A DNA stretch of 44,208 nt from Actinomycetota bacterium (GTDB lineage: Bacteria > Actinomycetota > Acidimicrobiia > Acidimicrobiales > Ilumatobacteraceae). The translations under genes and the position numbers were made by a program. The stretch lies in contig CANGIP010000017.1 of assembly GCA_947454105.1 (NCBI GenBank), positions 1 to 44,208 on the forward strand. The letters run 5' to 3'. Below the pieces are notes generated by a model. It had not been told where the DNA came from. It searched no databases and worked only from the letters and a program-made list of their open reading frames with translations. Positions 41,601 through 44,208 of the stretch are shown in pieces. How positions within the stretch are numbered: position 1 is the first letter of the stretch; every line of letters starts with the position of its first letter.

Positions 41601-44208
41601 CACCAGGATTTATGTCTTTCACCAGAACGGTTCCTGCAGATGTACCATCGGTCTTCCAAAGTTCTCTGCCATGTTCAAAATCGACGGCCCGAAAATACAG
41701 CACACCGTTCAAAGTGAAAAATGAATCCGGGGAGCTGCTTTGTGGAGCAGCATTCGAGTCCGCGAAAAGACGCGTGCCCGCACTCGTTCCATCACTGATC
41801 CACGTTTCAATACCGTGCTCATTGTCGTTCGCCGAAAAAATGACTGTCGTACCATCGGAAGTGAAACCAGTTGGTCCAGATCCTGTGAACGGATTAACTT
41901 CAATGGGGTTCGTTGAATTCGTCACTGGATTCCAACTCCAGACTTCTGTGCCACCAACTACATCCGATGAAGTAAAGATCGCTTTGGATCCGACAGTCAT
42001 CAAGTTGGTGGGACGACTTGGCGCATCAGGGTCGAGTGCATGAGTGCCCACGACTGTGCCATCGGAAACTCCGTAGACCCAGGCGTTGCAGGTGCAGTAT
42101 TGAAATGAGACACCTTCGCCAACAATGTTGAAACTTGAGAAATTAGTCGAGCCTGGACCGACATTAAAGTCACTCAAACGTTGAGTACCAGCAATTGTTC
42201 CGTCAGTGACCCATAGTTCTTGCCCATGACTATCGTCGGCCGCCGTGAAGTACACCTTTGATGACGTCGCCGCAACGAATGTCGTATTACTGGTGTTAAC
42301 ACCCGGATACAAGTCACCCAAGAAAAACGTTCCAGCAGACGTACCGTCGGTAACAGTTGGCTCGCAGCCAAGGGTTGGACTCTGCATATTAAAGACGAGT
42401 TTGTCCCCAATTTGAAATCTGCTCTGGTTACATTGGTCATAACCCATTGGTTCAGTGGCCCACGTAGTCGCGTCGGCTGCGTAATAAATGATTCCTTGGC
42501 CGGTATTGGCTCTGAAGATAATCTTGTTGGCAAACCCAAAGAATCCGCCTGGTCCACTTGTTATTGGTCCTGGCATCAGATCAACCATCATCTGAGTGCC
42601 CGCTTCAGTGCCATCGCTCACCCAAGGCTCTTGGCCGTGAGTGCCATCAACGGCCCCAAAGTAAATCTTTGAGCCAATCACAGTCAAGCTATTAACTTCA
42701 CTGCCTGTGGCCCCCGGCCTAATATCTTTGACAAGGGTTGTTCCCAAAACTGTTCCATCGGACTGCCACAATTCTGCACCGTGGGCAGAGTCTGTTGCGA
42801 TGTAGTAGATATCGTTGCCCAGCACAACCGGGGTCGTTGCCAAGTTGTAGACGTTGTCGTTTGGATCTGGATCAAGTCGTCGCGTGCCTGCAATGGTGCC
42901 ATCGCTGTACATCCATTCATCCCAACCACTGGTGCTATAACTCGCCAACCGCGCGTTAAAGGCCACTTTGTTTCCAAAGAATCTCAGATTGCTTGGACTC
43001 GAAGACGCACTACCCTCATTGAGATCAATGATGCGTGTACCCGCAACAGTTCCATCGGAGTAAAAGAGTTCTGAACCCACAGAGGTGCTGTTGTTGGTAC
43101 GAAATGCGAAAGCACTGCCATTAGTCACAAGTTCATTCCACGCGTCGTCACCATCGTTGACATTCATTAACTCAAAAGTTCCAGCAGTTGTACCGTCAGT
43201 AATCCAAAGATTAAGTTCATTTGATGTTCGTGCTCGAAAGATCAACTTTGATCCGATTGCCGTGAAGGAGTCAAAGTGGTTGTAGTTAGTCGGTGATGTG
43301 TTCGTCAACCTCACAGTTCCGACTTCGGTTCCATCACTCGACCACAGTTGGTACCCTTGTCCGCCGTCGTTCATAGAGAAAATGACGTGATCGCCCGCTT
43401 TATAAAAGGTTCCCCCCCAGAAATTTCCGTTGTTCTGAAAGTTTGAATTCAATTTCTTGACTATGTGTGTTCCGACGGTCGTTCCATCAGTCACCCAAAT
43501 TTCATTGTAATTTGCAAGATAAAAGTACTTGTTGCCTACTTTGAAGTAGGTGCCGGGGTTCGAACCTTCATTACCAGTGTTGATGTCTTTGACTACATGA
43601 GTTCCGCTTGGTGATCCATCGGTCACCCACGGTTCCCAACCAGCTTCTAAAGTTTGAACGCTGAAGTAGAACTTGCCGCCATTTTGATACGGAGCAACGT
43701 CACCCCATTGTGTTGTCACTGGGTTGTAATTGATATCAAGTCGCGCAGTGCCTGCAATGGTTCCATCGGTACGCCACCACTTGTGGCCCCAGACGCAGTC
43801 GGACAATCTAAATAACAATCCGCCATCGACTGGCGTGAATTGATTCGGGTCGGGATTGCCATTGTTTGCACAGCGAGTCGTCAACTGCGTCGTATTCACC
43901 GATGTTCCATCAGTCACCCATACGGCGGGGTAGCTGGGCGACGATCCATCATTGATCCTGAGATAGATCTTTCCATTTGATTCAATGACCGTTTCCAAAG
44001 AACTACTAGTACCGGACGTACCAAAGTCCTTAATCATGTGCGTGCCGGCACTTGTTCCATCAGAAATCCAAGGCTCATAACCGGTCGCCTCGGTGTTTTG
44101 ACGGAAAACAATCTTGCCATTGAGGCCATACATCTGATCCCAACTTGCATCTGGCCGACCAGGATTCAAATCAAGTGCTCGTGTCCCGGCTGACGTGCCG
44201 TCAGTGAC
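32662..44208 (-). CDS. Giant LPATG-anchored ELWxxDGT-repeat surface protein (5' end outside window)
   Basis: The minus frame is open from the right edge to the stop at 32664-32662, at least 3,848 residues; the real start lies beyond the window. By hand count about 70 repeat units of ~45-55 residues follow one another, each with a core like ELWVTDGT-x-AGT followed by a K/D-INP segment. Units lacking the exact DGT core (LNGMTGVS, ADASGA) keep the spacing. In the middle the units are organised in a seven-unit super-repeat. A Thr/Pro/Ser-rich region (~33,440-33,720) precedes a ~200-residue non-repeat domain. LPATG (32770-32784), a hydrophobic helix and an RRRFK tail complete a sortase signal. A wall-anchored, fibre-like surface protein is likely; the ligand is unknown. 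Confidence 0.92.
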   Translation of the reverse strand, partial: VTDGTSAGTRALDLNPGRPDASWDQMYGLNGKIVFRQNTEATGYEPWISDGTSAGTHMIKDFGTSGTSSSLETVIESNGKIYLRINDGSSPSYPAVWVTDGTSVNTTQLTTRCANNGNPDPNQFTPVDGGLLFRLSDCVWGHKWWRTDGTIAGTARLDINYNPVTTQWGDVAPYQNGGKFYFSVQTLEAGWEPWVTDGSPSGTHVVKDINTGNEGSNPGTYFKVGNKYFYLANYNEIWVTDGTTVGTHIVKKLNSNFQNNGNFWGGTFYKAGDHVIFSMNDGGQGYQLWSSDGTEVGTVRLTNTSPTNYNHFDSFTAIGSKLIFRARTSNELNLWITDGTTAGTFELMNVNDGDDAWNELVTNGSAFAFRTNNSTSVGSELFYSDGTVAGTRIIDLNEGSASSSPSNLRFFGNKVAFNARLASYSTSGWDEWMYSDGTIAGTRRLDPDPNDNVYNLATTPVVLGNDIYYIATDSAHGAELWQSDGTVLGTTLVKDIRPGATGSEVNSLTVIGSKIYFGAVDGTHGQEPWVSDGTEAGTQMMVDLMPGPITSGPGGFFGFANKIIFRANTGQGIIYYAADATTWATEPMGYDQCNQSRFQIGDKLVFNMQSPTLGCEPTVTDGTSAGTFFLGDLYPGVNTSNTTFVAATSSKVYFTAADDSHGQELWVTDGTIAGTQRLSDFNVGPGSTNFSSFNIVGEGVSFQYCTCNAWVYGVSDGTVVGTHALDPDAPSRPTNLMTVGSKAIFTSSDVVGGTEVWSWNPVTNSTNPIEVNPFTGSGPTGFTSDGTTVIFSANDNEHGIETWISDGTSAGTRLFADSNAAPQSSSPDSFFTLNGVLYFRAVDFEHGRELWKTDGTSAGTVLVKDINPGVNSSDVSVVGQVGNIVYFNATTTLNGNELWLTDGTAAGTRMVKDINTNNSSSRNAEITYFYADAGGLFFKAYDGTTRDLWTSDGTSAGTRKIDVRIGFDDEFDYGTVAGSKFYFRSRDDLDNNTGQALYAADRVSGNVTKLMTMTGVANEYPWDIRAVGSSVVFGMNNAPSPNGSWQYWMSDGTSAGTHPLDTAPNDNSYVQSIYRFGNYVAYRFDDGIHGNEWRILNGITGVSTLFDLNPYGSANISSEFVDGNTLRFQADDGVHGTEWWVSDGTVAGTRMYSDPNTTGASSNPDQFTVMNGVMYFRATESAHGAELWKTDGTTAGTVLVKDIYPGSISSNFTLYGVMGNKLFLSAKSNDLGESEPWISDGTPNGTVLLKDINTTTSGSGGSSVEYVIIGATRTYFRAYDGTNRDYWVTDGTTVGTSKVDLIPGVDDYVDYQTVVGNKFYFRYRDNLTNSTGQAYYVSDGTPGNMTKILTLSGHPNSYDYPSDVRRIGNTLVFQLYNYPTLNNTWQWWMSDGTSAGTQPLDTAPNDNNYIGSFYQIGTFAMYRLDDGVHGNEWWVLNGMTGVSTLIDLNPYGSANISSEFVDGNTLRFRADDGVHGDEWWVSDGTVAGTRMYSDANTTGASSSPDQFTLVNGVTYFRATDPVRGTELWKTDGTSAGTVLVKDIFPGSSSSNISIHGVMGNKLFLSARSNDLGDSEPWISDGTSNGTALLKDINTTTNWSGGSSVDYVNLGTTRTYFRAYDGTNRDFWVTDGTTAGTTKIDLIPGVDDYVDYTRVVGDKFYFRYRDNLVNGTGQALYVSDGTPGNLTKLLTLSDRPNSYDYPNDLRALGNTLVFQVWNYPTVNNTWQWWMSDGTAQGTVPLDSNLNDSTTVNDITVVGNSFFYYNDDGTHGREWWLLDGVTGVSSRLGLRNVDQVVIDGSRVRFRADDGVHGLEYWTSDGTLAGTQMVQDINPVGAASNATSFVKMGGNTYFIANDATHPPAIWRSDGTALGTSAISNIGLNDGWTEAEITNLVATSNQIFFTAVDPIARKELFVSDGTFAGTHMVKDINPDNSGCWWCLVQIDNVKVLNNKVVFRASDSVHGREMWVSDGTENGTFMLEDSYPGSSNSEPDQFYVAGNKLFYRVQDATGNYRLHSTDGTVAGTHTVNYRSDNGGASTINDFRVVGNNALLWLDDGVHGWQWWFSDGTNAGTYLLDPYPTDGNWPEFINVSGSKVFFRTFDMNNDRELYVADASGARRLGNIRLSGNSEPEQMYATSNGVIFSADHDFYGREPWITDGTVAGTHLLVDVNARASNISFDSLTSVNGKIIYRLNDNVHGWQLVASDGTAQGTSVAQINSSGTSDPSELLSLGNKAVFSAINAQSDRQLYVSDGTAVGTTALLDINASGNDNIGGLALINGLVYFAADDGTHGREMWVTDGTVGGTRMFADINPNGGSDPYSITLSNGKIYFNACESTKGCELYVVNGTNNGVISLGDLNPYGNSNANGFTAAGLKTVFNAYDNQRGYELWVTDGTASGTQILVDINPFGDSYPQSITAVNGRAVFTAIDGASSDGWHGRELWVTDGTVAGTQMIEINTSTTSNAGNSDPYNFSVLGSRVLFSAYNSSRQRELWVSDGTSAGTRMYDINTFGGGINTNPTAVGTHAVWTANDGLQADGKHGEELWVSNGTAAGTSVVDINQSSWYNSGNSYPSGFTKNGNLTYFSARNATNGNELWQTNGTAAGTTLAADVNPNTESSGADGFVAVGNRYYFRAYTQQYGWELYTSTSGSAALVKDIRIGGDSSPDYLTASGNKLYFRADDGIHGRELWVTDGTATGTRMVKNICRATYDCGSWIQADVNGTILFYANDLSHGYQPYVTDGTEEGTQSLDDNLDSGSNAESTVVLGNKIIFVWDDGTSGRELWSYDTTTKTRRILKDIRVGAAGSSVDSLVKFGDHVYFRANNGTDGLELWRTDGTAVGTTMVANTHPTGDGNPDYFFQVGSKVFFRSEDGVNGRTLWVTNGTFAGTTQVSTSTSAENFASGTTKLFYRSYDPTHGWELWVSDGTVAGTHLTKDLNNSSGDTSMDSFTTSGDRLFFRANDGVHGNEVATSDGTEAGTLMLGDFNLNGDSSADYFVPMGNGKMLFRVDDGTLPSHRNLWVSDGTIAGTRALTPSYVGGNVNGTWSFSPDAIVYWPSTGKAYFRGWDSVNGIELWSTDGTVAGTQLFKNINPNGDSFASVMTVVGNQLLFRASDGLHGEEPWISDGTVAGTIALGDVNTVGASSDPYGMTKTMNRMFFSADDSNHGRELWVKDANGTRMVADKSPSGYGFPEYITALGDNVVYRYNDGVHGNELWFSDGTANGTIRLTDAVTTGDSNPDRVTSFGNKAIFRMYDPTTGWEPWITDGTLVGTFMLKDIRSNGDSDPSDFTMVGSKMFFVADDGVNGRQLWVTDGTTNGTIVLPANTSGSSNVNYLTAVGNFLYFSADDGVNGYELWKSDGTVAGTTMVKDIRTGVLSAGPQSFTVNGSSLYFTAIDDTHGRELWKSNGTSIGTTMVSDINPNGNSNPEQLVVDGSLLYFAANDGVSGREPFVSDGTAAGTGSIDINRSGGSRPERFMRNNGILYFTANDGFNGTEMWSVNGGWLASTAPNVTRSENAPLPPSAVLRPVPATSAPVLTSIPTTTQAPTVDTSAPGSSTPDSTVPTEVQTSSPVALVPNTSPRLLTPPPTGSSRPTVISPEEARQFEQERGRVSGQVNGEPVEVSQVRVSGTGISSDPRDRSPSVIADIRTQARLLVAAFDSFLPSGVASEISVVDSPTGAKIIGLMVDPNNPSVDIPIPAESVILILTPSGAMLMGGLNNAGRPSYITSRGALAITKGGSIGVSISGLPINQNGELIIMSTPQSLGGFVVDEYGLFRGQVNIPASLPFGTHTLLLAAGNTTIAVGVMIDNPVPMILPATGSSNESPVMVALFWVLLGLGLLMVRRRFKMDRKQVN
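38020..42090 (-). repeat. Seven-unit super-repeats (~1,020 bp) in the giant gene
   Basis: A Trp-rich marker unit (WQWWMSDGT) recurs at 41061, 40041, 39021 and ~38020: spacings of 1,020, 1,020 and ~1,000 bp. The IDLIPGVDD segment recurs at 39295, 40315 and, as IDVRIGFDD, 41329. Seven ELWxxDGT units fill each period (about 340 residues). The two blocks 39021-40040 and 40041-41060 are the most alike, roughly 80% identical by eye. The block upstream to ~42090 shares the order but is more diverged. Elsewhere in the protein I see spacings nearer six units. Confidence 0.8.

Noticed and set aside
38020..42090. Regular repeats as a CRISPR array
   Set aside because: Units are in an open reading frame, vary in sequence, and have no fixed short direct repeat with unique spacers.
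44167..44169. TTG as the start codon of the giant protein
   Set aside because: The frame continues upstream to the window edge with another repeat unit (VTDGTSAGT), so this is an internal codon.

Overview
The window looks like chromosomal DNA of an actinobacterium, most likely class Acidimicrobiia (Ilumatobacter-like aquatic lineages). This is an inference from gene content, not a database match. The evidence is the conserved actinobacterial cell-division and signalling block (tRNA-Leu, fhaA, fhaB, pstP, rodA/ftsW, pbpA, pknB, trpG/pabA, crgA), moderate GC, many GTG starts, LPXTG-type cell-wall anchors, and several SDR and thiolase genes. Genes are tightly packed and no gap exceeds 300 bp. 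Three tail-to-tail gene pairs share exactly 4 bp, and operon genes overlap by ATGA or GTGA.

Layout. (1) 1-2717, minus: 5' part of a secreted protein with a propeller-like region and tandem 102-residue Ig-like repeats, cut by the left edge. (2) 2.9-7.6 kb: aldo/keto reductase, two SDR oxidoreductases and a RecQ helicase. (3) 7.6-8.6 kb: a two-gene HEPN-like / wHTH-nucleotidyltransferase module with a perfect inverted repeat at its promoter. (4) 8.7-13.7 kb: a Cys-rich conserved protein, then a minus-strand set of SCP2-type thiolase, carotenoid oxygenase and carboxylesterase. (5) 13.7-22.1 kb: tRNA-Leu(CAG) and the fha-pstP-rodA-pbpA-pknB operon, with trpG/pabA and crgA behind it; pknA is missing. 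(6) 22.2-29.8 kb: small zinc-ribbon membrane protein, acetyl-CoA acyltransferase, GT-C-like membrane protein, MarR regulator, FAD-dependent ferredoxin reductase, metallophosphoesterase, HAD protein and SpoU methyltransferase. (7) 29.9-32.7 kb: LPATG-anchored delta-60 repeat protein, SnoaL-like protein, TetR regulator. (8) 32,662 to the right edge, minus: at least 3,848 residues of a giant LPATG-anchored ELWxxDGT-repeat surface protein whose N-terminus lies outside the window.

How it fits together. The central operon links peptidoglycan synthesis (RodA/FtsW + PbpA) to Ser/Thr phosphorylation (PknB with extracellular PASTA domains, PstP phosphatase, FHA readers), with CrgA as a divisome partner. 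The window ends and the 30 kb region encode large repetitive exported proteins, two with the same LPATG sorting motif, so sortase-displayed surface structures are a clear theme.

Most notable observations: the giant protein contains a seven-unit super-repeat of about 1,020 bp (about 340 aa), suggesting a chain of seven-bladed propellers; a TANNNT hexamer sits 6-7 nt upstream of the start codon of at least seven genes, indicating widespread leaderless transcription; and several promoters carry clean inverted repeats that look like operators. All positions and counts were made by eye from the sequence, with no database searches.
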